Assembly: GCA_001899085.1 (NCBI GenBank)
Contig: MKVB01000003.1
Location: forward strand, 527,977 to 568,384
From: Devosia sp. 66-14
Lineage (GTDB): Bacteria > Pseudomonadota > Alphaproteobacteria > Rhizobiales > Devosiaceae
Reading direction: 5' to 3'
DNA: 40,408 bases
Shown here: one piece after another, positions 24,823 to 32,910 of the stretch
How the letters are laid out: each line of letters starts with the position of its first letter
Numbering within the stretch: position 1 is the first letter of the stretch
Position numbers and translations under genes: made by a program
The notes under the pieces: model-generated
Database searches by the model: none
What the model was told of the DNA's origin: nothing
Seen by the model: the letters and a program-made list of their open reading frames with translations, nothing else

Positions 24823-25872
24823 TCAGCTGGCAGTCAGCGCCGGCGCAACATGGCGCGACGTCGGCGAAAGGCCCCGGACCGGGCCGATGCTGTGGCGCAG
24901 GATCAGTTCGGTGGGGATGGTGATGACGGGGGCCACCGGCTCGCCGTCGAGGATGGCGAGCAGCAGCCGCGTGGCGACGCGCCCGGCCTCGTCCACCGGC
25001 TGGCGCACCGTGGTGAGGCCGGGGGTCAGGTGGCGGGCGTGGAAATTGTCGTCGAAGCCGAGCAGCGAGACGTCCTCGGGGACGAGCTTGCCGGCGGCTT
25101 TCAGCGCCAGCAGCGCACCGGCCGCGACGTCGTCGTCGCCGGCGAAGATGGCGGTGATATCCGGCCGCTCGATCAGCAGGCGCGCGGTCGCCTCATGGCC
25201 GAAGGTCTCGGAGAAACTGCCGTGCTCGACGTGAATGTCGTTGCGGGAGAGACCGAAGCCGGCCAAAGCCGCGTCGATGCCGCTGAGCCGTTCATGGGTA
25301 TCGCGGTAGATGGTGCCGCCCGACAGATAGGCGATCTGGCGATGTCCCTTGTCGAGCAGCAGCCGCATGCCGGCGGCAGCGCCCGAGGCATTGTCGATGG
25401 TGACCCGGGCGCGGGCCGGCGGGCATTCGTTGCCCCCGACGGTGACGACGGGCGTCTTCGAGCGGGCGACGATCTCCAGCACGTCGTCGCGCAGGGCGTT
25501 CTCGAGGTAGAGGATCAACCCGTCGCAGGCGCGATCGAGCAGCTCGATGATGGCGCGCGCCTCTTCTTCGCGGTCGGCGTAGCCGGAGGCCACGATGATG
25601 CTCTTGCCGGCGCTGCGCGCCGTTTCCTGCATGCCGCCGATCATCTGCGCATAGAACGGGCTGGAGACGTTGACGACGACGCCGCCGATAATGTCGGAAC
25701 GGTTGGAACGCAGGCCCCTCGCCATGGTATTGGGGCGATAGCCGAGTTCCTGGATGGCCGCCTCGACAGCCTTGCGGGCCTCGTCCGAGACATAGCCGTT
25801 GCCGGCGATCAACCGCGACACGGTGGATCGGGAAACGCCGGCCCGCTTCGACACATCGGTAATCGTCGCCAT
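24823..25872 (-). CDS. LacI-family transcriptional regulator of the GH9 operon
   Basis: A 349-residue regulator. The N-terminal HTH is complete (ITDVSKRAGVSRSTVSRLIAG, about residues 3-23, then the hinge helix with PNTMARGLRSNRS); the remainder is a periplasmic-binding-protein-like effector domain (about 60-335). I chose ATG 25872 (MATITDVSKRAG), the usual LacI-family opening; a GTG start at 25899 would run through the operator. The same 14-bp operator precedes this gene and the transport operon 129 bases downstream, so it very probably represses both and responds to the imported sugar or its hydrolysis product. Confidence 0.9.
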   Translation of the reverse strand: MATITDVSKRAGVSRSTVSRLIAGNGYVSDEARKAVEAAIQELGYRPNTMARGLRSNRSDIIGGVVVNVSSPFYAQMIGGMQETARSAGKSIIVASGYADREEEARAIIELLDRACDGLILYLENALRDDVLEIVARSKTPVVTVGGNECPPARARVTIDNASGAAAGMRLLLDKGHRQIAYLSGGTIYRDTHERLSGIDAALAGFGLSRNDIHVEHGSFSETFGHEATARLLIERPDITAIFAGDDDVAAGALLALKAAGKLVPEDVSLLGFDDNFHARHLTPGLTTVRQPVDEAGRVATRLLLAILDGEPVAPVITIPTELILRHSIGPVRGLSPTSRHVAPALTAS

Positions 25873-25884
25873 GGGAACTCGACA

Positions 25885-25898
25885 TGAGATCGATCCCA
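25885..25898. promoter_or_regulatory. LacI-family operator, autoregulatory copy
   Basis: TGAGATCGATCCCA, base for base the same as the site at 24711-24724, lies 13 bases upstream of the regulator's ATG. A site overlapping the regulator's own translation start region implies negative autoregulation. Confidence 0.72.
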
Positions 25899-26038
25899 CA
25901 TATCAGCGCGATGCGTGCCGCATTGTCAACGGGGTGCGCGAAGCTGACGGAAACCCGGTGGATACATTCAGTTGCGGTTCAGCCGCCCGCGCTCAGGATA
26001 TCTACATCCAATCAATAGTTTAGTCCGGGAGAATTGCC

Positions 26039-26365
26039 ATGCGTCGTGCCGCTGTCATCGCGCTTTCCGCCATCGCCATTACCGTGCTCACCGGCCATGC
26101 CATGGCCTTCCAGAGTGGCACCATCTACGTGACCAAGGACGGCGAGTGGATGTGCATCGACCGCTGGGGCAACGAAATTCCGCCCAGCTCCACCGGCGGC
26201 TGGACGGTCGTCACCCCGCCGCGCAAGGTCGGCGGCGACTGCAACAACCAGTATGTGGTGCGCACCGGCACGACGCTCGGTGCTGCGGCGGACCTCGCGA
26301 CACCGCTGCTCGAGGGCCCGGTGGTCCGCACCGACAAGAGCATCAGCGAAAAGGGGCTCAAGTAG
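26039..26365 (+). CDS. Small secreted protein of unknown function
   Basis: A 108-residue protein with a typical signal peptide (residues 1-23, cleavage near AMA-FQSG). The mature 85 residues contain two cysteines (CIDRWG and GGDCNN) that could form one disulfide, and a Pro-rich middle (IPPSSTGGW, TPPRKVGGD). I recognise no domain. GGGAG lies 8 bases before the ATG. It is a lone rightward gene between two leftward modules, diverging from the LacI-family regulator, and nothing in its position suggests a role. Confidence 0.7.
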   Translation: MRRAAVIALSAIAITVLTGHAMAFQSGTIYVTKDGEWMCIDRWGNEIPPSSTGGWTVVTPPRKVGGDCNNQYVVRTGTTLGAAADLATPLLEGPVVRTDKSISEKGLK

Positions 26366-26437
26366 CCGGCCTGCCGCGACGCGGCGGGTTACTCGCGACA
26401 GCGGCGGCTCGGCAAGGACCGCTGGTGGGTGACCCAC

Positions 26438-27178
26438 CTAGTGCATCTGAGCCTGCGGTACCGGCCTCGCCGAGTGGTCATGGGAGCGGCACCACTCGTC
26501 CAGCAGGTCGTTGACCAGCCCGGGGTACTCGAGTGGCGCGCAATGGCCGCATTGCTCGACCATGACGAGGCGCGAGCCCGGCACGCCCTGGTGGATCTCG
26601 CGGGCGCATTCAGGCGGGGTCACGCTGTCGCTGTCGCCCACGATCACCAGCGTCGGGCAGTCGATCAGCTGCAGCAGGGGCCGGGAGTCCGGGCGGTTGA
26701 TGATCGCATGCTGCTGGCCCCGGTAGGCTTCGAAACCCAGTTCCACCGAGGCATCGCGCAGCCCGGCGCGGATATCTGGATGGATGGCTTCGAAATCGAG
26801 ACAGGCCTGCGACATCGTCCTGGGGTTGGCAATCGCCATGCCCTGGCGTTCCGCCAGCTCGAGGATTTCCATGCGTCGCGCCGTGCTGGCCGGGTCTTCC
26901 GGCCGGGCTGACGTCGAGATCAGCGTCAGGCTCAGCAGGCGGCCGGCGAGTTGCGGCAGCAGCTGGAAGGCGATGTAGCCGCCCATCGACCAGGCCGCGA
27001 GGTGGAAGCGCGGCGGCAATTGCTCCAGCACGCGCTCCGCCATGGCGCCGATCGTGTCGCAATGCTGGTGCCGCTGCGGCACGAGCACCGGCCGCAGCCC
27101 CTCGAAATAGCGGGTCTGGTTGACCCAGGATCGATGGTCGGATTGCAGCCCGGGGAGAAGAACGAGCGGCTCAGACAT
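26438..27178 (-). CDS. Alpha/beta-hydrolase fold protein
   Basis: A 246-residue cytoplasmic hydrolase of the alpha/beta fold. The nucleophile elbow is AAWSMGG (Ser near residue 82), the acid is the Asp in VGDSDSVTPP (near 190) and the His is in QCGHCAPLE (near 218), so the triad looks intact; overall it resembles 3-oxoadipate enol-lactonase and related esterases. Its ATG (27178) overlaps the end of the upstream ATPase gene by eight bases, so it is made together with the Dpp-type importer and probably hydrolyses an ester or lactone bond of the imported compound. The substrate is unknown. Confidence 0.82.
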   Translation of the reverse strand: MSEPLVLLPGLQSDHRSWVNQTRYFEGLRPVLVPQRHQHCDTIGAMAERVLEQLPPRFHLAAWSMGGYIAFQLLPQLAGRLLSLTLISTSARPEDPASTARRMEILELAERQGMAIANPRTMSQACLDFEAIHPDIRAGLRDASVELGFEAYRGQQHAIINRPDSRPLLQLIDCPTLVIVGDSDSVTPPECAREIHQGVPGSRLVMVEQCGHCAPLEYPGLVNDLLDEWCRSHDHSARPVPQAQMH

Positions 27179-28175
27179 GTACGACCTCGGATGCGTCTTT
27201 AGGCTGGTAAAGGGCTTCGGCGTGATGGCAGGCGACAGCGCGGCCGCCGACCTCGCGCAGCGCCGGCACCTCGTCGGCACACAGCGCCGTGGCGTGGGCA
27301 CAGCGGGTGCGGAAATGACAACCCGACGGCGGCGACAGCGGGCTGGGCATCTCGCCGGCCGGGGCGCTCCGCTTGCCACGGGCGGCGGGCGTGGGCGTCG
27401 GCACCGCCGCCAGGAGGGTGCGGGTGTAGGGATGGATGGCGCGGGAGAATACCGTCTCGGTGTCGCCCAGCTCGACAATGCGGCCCAGATACATCACTGC
27501 CACTCGGTCGGCGACATGGGCGATCACCGACATGTCGTGCGAGACGAAGATCAGGGTCAGTCCCAGTTCCGACTGCAGCCGGATGATCAGGTTGAGGATC
27601 TGCGCCTGGATCGACACGTCGAGCGCCGAGACGGCCTCGTCGGCCACGATCAGCCGCGGCTTCAGAGCGATGGCGCGGGCAATGCCGATGCGCTGGCACT
27701 GGCCGCCCGACAGTTCGTGTGGGAAGCGGTCGAGCAGGTGCGCGCCAAGCCCCACCTGCTGCGCCAGTTCCTCCACGCGCGCTGCGATCTCGGCGGGCGT
27801 CCCCAGGCGATAATTGTGCAGCGCCTCGGCGATGATGGCGCGCGCTTTCATGCGCGGGTTCAGCGAGGCGTAGGGATCCTGGAAGATGATCTGGAAATCG
27901 CGGCGGGCCCGCTTCAGCGCCGACTTGCCCAGCTTGGCGAGGTCGGCGCCGTCGAGCGAAACGCTGCCGCGGCTGGGGGCTTCCAGCTGCATGATGAGGC
28001 GGGCGAGCGAGGACTTGCCGCAGCCGCTTTCACCGACGAGACCCAGGGTTTCGCCTTTGGCCACCTCGAGCGAGACGTCGTCGACGGCGCGCAGCGTGCG
28101 GCGGGGTTGGAACGGGCCGCGCTTCGTCAGCGGATAGTCCTTGCCGACATGGCTGAGACTCAGCAACGCGCTCAT
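27171..28175 (-). CDS. Opp/Dpp-type ABC transporter ATPase (OppF-like), second system
   Basis: A 334-residue ATPase: Walker [10 protein letters not shown] near residue 50 (Ser for the usual final Thr), Q-loop FQDPYASLNP, signature LSGGQCQRIGIAR near 155 (Cys in place of Arg in LSGGQRQ), Walker B LIVADEAVSALD near 177. The Walker B ends DEAVSALD where most have DEPTSALD. C-terminal cysteines follow the Opp pattern (CHFRTRC, then C). It overlaps the OppD-like gene by four bases and the hydrolase by eight. These substitutions are seen in functional homologues, so I regard it as active. Confidence 0.88.
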   Translation of the reverse strand: MSALLSLSHVGKDYPLTKRGPFQPRRTLRAVDDVSLEVAKGETLGLVGESGCGKSSLARLIMQLEAPSRGSVSLDGADLAKLGKSALKRARRDFQIIFQDPYASLNPRMKARAIIAEALHNYRLGTPAEIAARVEELAQQVGLGAHLLDRFPHELSGGQCQRIGIARAIALKPRLIVADEAVSALDVSIQAQILNLIIRLQSELGLTLIFVSHDMSVIAHVADRVAVMYLGRIVELGDTETVFSRAIHPYTRTLLAAVPTPTPAARGKRSAPAGEMPSPLSPPSGCHFRTRCAHATALCADEVPALREVGGRAVACHHAEALYQPKDASEVVHV

Positions 28176-29188
28176 CTCCAGCTCCTCACGATGGGACTGT
28201 CACGCATGGCGTCGAACACCGCCGCCTCGCGGATACAGGCTGAACGGTGGCCGTCCTCCACCTCTGGAGCCGGTGGCAGCGATGCGCTGCATCCGGGTTC
28301 GGCAAAACCGCAGCGCGGGGCATAGGCGCAACCTGCGATCGGTCGATCGAGTCGCGGGACCGTGCCGGCGATCTCGGTGAGCGTGCCGCGGCGGCCGGTG
28401 CCGTGGCCGGGCAGGGAGCGGAGCAGGGCGGCGGTGTAGCCATGCGACGGCCGGGCGAAGATGCGCTCCACCGGGCCTTCCTCGACGATGCGACCGGCAT
28501 ACATCACCATCATCCGATCGGCGGTCGAGGCCACCACCCCGAGATCGTGGGTGATCAGCAGCACGCTCATGCCCAGTTCGGCCTTGAGGTCGGCGATCAG
28601 TTCGAGAATCTGCGCCTGCACCGTTACGTCGAGCGCCGTGGTCGGCTCGTCGGCGATCAGCAACTGGGGATCGCAGACCAGCGCCATGGCGATCATCACG
28701 CGCTGCCGCTGGCCGCCCGACAATTCATGCGGGTAGGCGGTCAGCCGGTTGCCGGCGTCGGGAATGCGAACCAGGTCCAGCATCCGGCGGGCTCGCTGCA
28801 TCGCCTCGGCGTGGCTCAACTGCCTGTGCCGTCGCGCCGCCTCGGCAATCTGCATGCCGATGGTGTGGACGGGGTTCAGCGAGGTCATCGGGTCCTGGAA
28901 CACCATGCCGATGCGGTTGCCGCGGATCTGCTGCAACTGCCGTTCCGGCAAGCCGATCAGATCGGTGCCGGCCATGCGGACGTGGCCCGAGGTGATGCGG
29001 GCGCTGGCCTTGGGCAGCAGCCCCATGATGGCCATGGCGGTCACGCTTTTGCCGCAGCCGCTTTCCCCGACCAGGCTCAGCGTCTCGCCGCGCGCCACCG
29101 AGAACGACACCTGATCGAGCGCATGGACGCGCTGCTCGCCGTTGCGGAACTCGAGGCTCAGGTTTTCGACGTCGACGACAGTGTTCAC
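28172..29188 (-). CDS. Opp/Dpp-type ABC transporter ATPase (OppD-like), second system
   Basis: A 338-residue ATPase. Walker [10 protein letters not shown] near residue 39, Q-loop [10 protein letters not shown], signature [13 protein letters not shown] near 155, Walker [13 protein letters not shown] near 176, switch His in LITHDLGVV near 208, and the C-terminal cluster [14 protein letters not shown]. It begins with GTG overlapping the permease stop (GTGA), and its stop overlaps the OppF-like gene by four bases, so the membrane and ATPase subunits are translationally coupled. Confidence 0.88.
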   Translation of the reverse strand: MNTVVDVENLSLEFRNGEQRVHALDQVSFSVARGETLSLVGESGCGKSVTAMAIMGLLPKASARITSGHVRMAGTDLIGLPERQLQQIRGNRIGMVFQDPMTSLNPVHTIGMQIAEAARRHRQLSHAEAMQRARRMLDLVRIPDAGNRLTAYPHELSGGQRQRVMIAMALVCDPQLLIADEPTTALDVTVQAQILELIADLKAELGMSVLLITHDLGVVASTADRMMVMYAGRIVEEGPVERIFARPSHGYTAALLRSLPGHGTGRRGTLTEIAGTVPRLDRPIAGCAYAPRCGFAEPGCSASLPPAPEVEDGHRSACIREAAVFDAMRDSPIVRSWR

Positions 29189-30063
29189 AGGCTCGACCTC
29201 CGCGCCTTGCGCGGGTCGAGCGCGTCGCTCAACCGGTCGCCGAGAATGTTGACCGCCAGCACCAGCAGCGACAGCAGCACGCCGGGATAGAGCATCAGCA
29301 CCGGGTGGATGCGGAACTGCTGGCGCGCGTCGGCCATCATGCCGCCCCAGCTCGGCACCTCCGGCGACAGCCCGACGCCGAGAAAGCTGAGGACGGCCGA
29401 AGCGATGATCGCCGAGGCGCAGGCATAGGTCGCCTGCACCAGTACCGGCCCCAGCGTGTTGGGGAGGATGTGGCGCCAGACCAGCGGCAGGCCTGAGGTG
29501 CCGATCGAGATGGCGGCGGTGACATGCAGTTGCTGCCGCACGCCCAGCACCACCGAGCGCACCAGCCGCACCATGCGGGGCACCTCGGGAATGGTGATGG
29601 CGATGATCACCGTCAGCAGCCCGGCATTCATGAGCGAGGCGAAGGCGATGGCGAGGAGGACCGCCGGGATTGCCATCATCGCGTCAGTCAGGCGCATCAC
29701 CACGGCGCCGCCGATATGGCTCAGGCCGGCATAGATGCCGATGGCGACGCCGAGGATGGTCACGAGGACAGCGACCGAGAAGCCGACCAGCATCGATACC
29801 CGCGTGCCGTAGACGGCGCGGGCATAGACGTCGCGGCCGAGGTGGTCGCGGCCCCAGATCGCGGTGTCGCTCGGAGGTTTGAGGCGCTGCGCCGGGTCGA
29901 TCCTCAACGGATCGCCGGCAAGCAATGGCGCGAAAATGGCAATCAGCACGAAGCCGAGCAGCAGCGCGCAGCAGATCGTCGTCGCGGGATTGCGGCGGGC
30001 ATAGTTCAGTGCACGCGACAGGGCGGCGGTGGGAGCCGGGTGGGCAGCTTCGGTGAGGCTCAT
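29185..30063 (-). CDS. Opp/Dpp-type ABC permease (DppC-like), second system
   Basis: A 292-residue permease with six transmembrane segments; first one about 30-52 (TTICCALLLGFVLIAIFAPLL) followed by the periplasmic IWGRDHLGRDVYARAVYG, diagnostic of DppC/OppC. The coupling loop ISIGTSGLPLVWRHILPNTLGP is near residue 185. Its ATG lies 4 bases after the DppB-like stop. The substrate cannot be read from the permease. Confidence 0.88.
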   Translation of the reverse strand: MSLTEAAHPAPTAALSRALNYARRNPATTICCALLLGFVLIAIFAPLLAGDPLRIDPAQRLKPPSDTAIWGRDHLGRDVYARAVYGTRVSMLVGFSVAVLVTILGVAIGIYAGLSHIGGAVVMRLTDAMMAIPAVLLAIAFASLMNAGLLTVIIAITIPEVPRMVRLVRSVVLGVRQQLHVTAAISIGTSGLPLVWRHILPNTLGPVLVQATYACASAIIASAVLSFLGVGLSPEVPSWGGMMADARQQFRIHPVLMLYPGVLLSLLVLAVNILGDRLSDALDPRKARRSSL

Positions 30064-30067
30064 GGCG

Positions 30068-31009
30068 CTAGCCCCGCACGCGGGGGTCGAGCAGGGCGTA
30101 GCTCATGTCGACCAGGATGTTGATGACGATCAGCACGGCGGCGAAGAACAGGATCACCCCCTGGACGATCGGATAGTCGCGCCGGGTAATGGCATCGACG
30201 GTGAGGCGGCCGATGCCGGGAATGTTGAACACCGATTCCGTCACCACCACGCCGCCGACCAGGGTGGCGATGCCGATGCCGATGACCGTCACCACCGGCA
30301 CACCGGCGTTCTTGAGCGCGTGGACGATCAGGATGCGTGGCGTCGCCAGTCCCTTGGCGCGCGCTGTGCGGATATGGTTCTCGGTGAGCACTTCCAGCAT
30401 GGCGGCGCGGGTGACGCGGGCAATCAGCGCGGCGAAGACCATGGCCAGGGCCACCGCCGGCAGCAGCACGCTGCGCAGCGTGTCGAGCGGCCCATCGGCG
30501 AGCGGGCTGTAGCCCTGAACCGGAAACCACTTGAGGTTCACCGAAAACACATAGGCGAGCAGGTAGCCGATGACGAAAACCGGCACCGAAAAGCCGAGCA
30601 CCGCAAAGCCCATGATGGCGCGATCGATCCAGCTGTTGGCCTTCCAGGCGGCGATGACGCCGAGCGGTACGGCCAGCAGCACGGTGATGATGATGGTCAC
30701 CGCCGCGAGGACGAAGGTCGGCTCGATGCGCTGGGCAATCAGTTTCGTTACCGGCTGGCCGGAATAGATCGAGGTGCCGAGATCGAGCTGCAGCGCGTTG
30801 CCCGCCCAGATGGCGAAGCGCGCCGGCAGCGGCTCGTTGAGGTGCAGGCGCTCGCGGATCTGCTCCACCTGCGCCGGCGTGGCGTTGTCGCCGGCAATCA
30901 GCAAGGCTGGATCGCCCGGCGTCAGGTTGACCAGCGAAAAGATGAAAATGGCGACCAGCAGCAGAATGGGGATGGCCGAGAGCACCCGGCCAGCAAGATA
31001 GGCGAACAC
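30068..31009 (-). CDS. Opp/Dpp-type ABC permease (DppB-like), second system
   Basis: A 313-residue permease with six transmembrane segments. It opens with the family pattern MFAYLAGRVLSAIPILLLVAIFIFSLVNLTPGDPA (TPGDPA about 30-35), and the conserved loop ALKNAGVPVVTVIGIGIATLVGGVVVTESVFNIPGIG lies near residues 230-266. It follows the binding-protein gene by 56 bases and precedes the DppC-like gene by 4. Confidence 0.9.
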   Translation of the reverse strand: MFAYLAGRVLSAIPILLLVAIFIFSLVNLTPGDPALLIAGDNATPAQVEQIRERLHLNEPLPARFAIWAGNALQLDLGTSIYSGQPVTKLIAQRIEPTFVLAAVTIIITVLLAVPLGVIAAWKANSWIDRAIMGFAVLGFSVPVFVIGYLLAYVFSVNLKWFPVQGYSPLADGPLDTLRSVLLPAVALAMVFAALIARVTRAAMLEVLTENHIRTARAKGLATPRILIVHALKNAGVPVVTVIGIGIATLVGGVVVTESVFNIPGIGRLTVDAITRRDYPIVQGVILFFAAVLIVINILVDMSYALLDPRVRG

Positions 31010-31065
31010 GAACGACCTCCCTGGCAGTTGCCGCCCGGAACCGGTCCGGGCGGCTGAGAGCCAGC

Positions 31066-32643
31066 TTACTGCTTGCGGCTCACGTTCCAGAAGAACGGCA
31101 CCGGGCTGTCGATGAAGCCTTCGAGGTTGGACGCGACGCCCTGGGCGAGCGACGCCTGGCCAAGCGGCACGAACGGCACGAGGTCATAGGCGACGCTCTG
31201 CATCTCATCGGCCAGCGCCTTCTGCTCGACCGGGTCGGAGGTCGCGGCGAACCTGGTGCGCAGTTCGCGCAGTTCGGCCGAATCGGCCCAGCCGAACCAG
31301 CCGTCGAGGCCGGCGCCGGCGACATAGACGTTGGTCATCGGGTTGGACTGGTCGACATAGCCCCAGCCGGTGAAGAACAGGTTCCAGCCGCCTTTGTCTA
31401 CGGGCTCTTTGCTGGCGCGGCGGGTCGATACGGAGGCCCAGTCGGTCATCTGCTCGTCCACTACGAAACCGGCTTCCTCGAGCATGGGCTTGAGCACCGA
31501 GTAAGCATGGTCGTGGAACGGGATATCGGTGACGTGCGGCAGGAACACCGGGGTGCCGTCATAGCCGGCTTCGGCCAGCAGGGCCTTCGCCTTGGCCGGA
31601 TCGCGGGTCATGATGCGGTCGGTATTGACCGTGCTCTCGTATGGCGAGCCGCAGAAGAAGATGGCGACGCAGACCTGGTAGAGCTGGGTCTGCTCGCCGA
31701 AGATGGCCTGCATGAACGGCGTCGGCTCGAGCGCCCATTGCAGCGCCTCACGCACCTTCGGGTTGTCGAAGGGCGGGTTCAGGTGGTTGACCACCAGTTG
31801 CAGGCTGTTGCCGGCCTGCGGGTTGGCAAAGACATAGGCAGTTTCGCTGCCTTCGAACAGCGGGATCAGGTCGGCGGCGACGTCTTCGATCCAGTCGATC
31901 TCACCGTTGAGCAGGGCGTCCACGGCCTGCGACGAGTCGGGGATGTAGCGGATTTCGATGCGGTCGAATTTGGCGACCTTGCCGCCGGCCGCCATGCTGG
32001 CGGGCTCCGAGCGCGGCACGTAATCGGCGAATTTCTCGTAGACCGCGACGCTGCCCGGCACCCATTCCTCGGCCACCATGCGGAAGGGTCCCGAGCCGAT
32101 GGCTTCGGTCACCGGCGTGGTCGGATCGTTGGCGGCGAGGCGGGCCGGCATGATGAACGGCACGTTGGATGAGATCTTGCCCAGCGCCGGCAACACCTGA
32201 GCCCAGGGCTCCTTCATCTTGAGCACGATGGTCTTGTCGTCGCTGGCAGTCAGCGACTCGTGCTTGGAGAACAGGATCTTGCCCAGCCCATCGACCTTGC
32301 CCCAGCGCTCGAGCGAGGCCACGGCGTCGGCGGCGGTGACGGCGGCGCCATCGTGGAACTTCAGCCCGTCGCGCAGGGTGATGGTGTAGGTCAGCTGGTC
32401 ATCCGAGATGGCGACGCTCTCGGCCATCTGCGGCTGTACCTGGAAATCGGCATCGAGCGCGAACAGCGTGTCGTAGATCAGGTAGGCGCTGTTGCGGATG
32501 GTGAAATTGGTCGTGGCGATCGGATCGACCGAGTTGATGTCGCCATTCATGCGCAGTCGCAGCACCTCCTCGGCAGTGGCGCCGAAGGTGCTTGCCATCA
32601 GCGCGGCGGCAAGGCCCGCTATGGCCAGTGATTTCAGTCTCAT
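31066..32643 (-). CDS. Family-5 solute-binding protein, second system
   Basis: A 525-residue periplasmic SBP_bac_5 protein. Signal peptide residues 1-24 (cleavage near GATA-EEV); the core LRDGLKFHDGAAVTAADAVASLERW (about 90-114) is the family signature. It is the first gene of the leftward operon binding protein-permeases-ATPases-hydrolase, with GGGAGG 8 bases before the ATG. The regulator opposite is LacI-type, hinting at a sugar or glycoside ligand, but family 5 proteins also bind peptides, opines and nickel, so the ligand stays open. A longer frame to 32784 runs across operators and was rejected. Confidence 0.87.
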   Translation of the reverse strand: MRLKSLAIAGLAAALMASTFGATAEEVLRLRMNGDINSVDPIATTNFTIRNSAYLIYDTLFALDADFQVQPQMAESVAISDDQLTYTITLRDGLKFHDGAAVTAADAVASLERWGKVDGLGKILFSKHESLTASDDKTIVLKMKEPWAQVLPALGKISSNVPFIMPARLAANDPTTPVTEAIGSGPFRMVAEEWVPGSVAVYEKFADYVPRSEPASMAAGGKVAKFDRIEIRYIPDSSQAVDALLNGEIDWIEDVAADLIPLFEGSETAYVFANPQAGNSLQLVVNHLNPPFDNPKVREALQWALEPTPFMQAIFGEQTQLYQVCVAIFFCGSPYESTVNTDRIMTRDPAKAKALLAEAGYDGTPVFLPHVTDIPFHDHAYSVLKPMLEEAGFVVDEQMTDWASVSTRRASKEPVDKGGWNLFFTGWGYVDQSNPMTNVYVAGAGLDGWFGWADSAELRELRTRFAATSDPVEQKALADEMQSVAYDLVPFVPLGQASLAQGVASNLEGFIDSPVPFFWNVSRKQ

Positions 32644-32674
32644 GAGCTTCCCTCCCAACCGCCCGGTTCGGCGG

Positions 32675-32757
32675 CACAAAACGTTACGCGATCTGTCAGT
32701 CGTATCCGGCGTATTGTTCAGTGGAATATCGATTCCTTGAACGCGTAACGTTTTGTG
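32675..32757. promoter_or_regulatory. Two inverted LacI-family operators before the second transport operon
   Basis: CACAAAACGTTACGCG (32675-32690) and its exact reverse complement CGCGTAACGTTTTGTG (32742-32757) are separated by 51 bp. Each contains a central AACGTT, the usual LacI-family CG-centred core. Facing pairs at this spacing suit looping over the promoter of the leftward operon; TTCAAG and AACAAT with a 17-base spacer between the sites is a possible -35/-10. Confidence 0.72.
32723..32736. promoter_or_regulatory. IolR-like GGAA-N6-TTCC box between the LacI operators
   Basis: GGAATATCGATTCC is a GGAAT-N4-ATTCC palindrome of the same form as the box beside iolR (3636-3649). It lies in the 51 bp between the two facing LacI-type operators, within the predicted promoter of the second transport operon. 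It may link this importer to inositol status, or be coincidence. Confidence 0.4.
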
Positions 32758-32860
32758 TCTAGCCTCGACCAGACCGATGTGCAAGTCCCCTTAGGTCGAA
32801 GGTGACGATCGAGCGGGCCCGCAATCGCACGGATTCCTGCTGGCATAGGGCAGCCCAGCG

Positions 32861-32880
32861 TTGACGAAACGTTTTGTGTG
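32861..32880. promoter_or_regulatory. Third LacI-type operator, at the regulator's own promoter
   Basis: GAAACGTTTTGTG (32866-32878) shares the AACGTTTTGTG core of the two upstream operators. TTGACG (32861-32866) immediately before it resembles a -35 element for the rightward lacI-type gene, so a bound repressor would block its own transcription. The start codon follows 31 bases later. Confidence 0.6.
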
Positions 32881-32910
32881 GGGTTGAAGGAGCAAGGTTC
32901 GGAGTGCCGC

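Noticed and set aside
27171-28175. Second-system OppF ATPase as inactive because of GKSS, LSGGQC and DEAVSALD variants
   Set aside because: The catalytic Lys, Ser/Gly of the signature, Walker B Asp-Glu and switch His are all present; the changes are tolerated ones.
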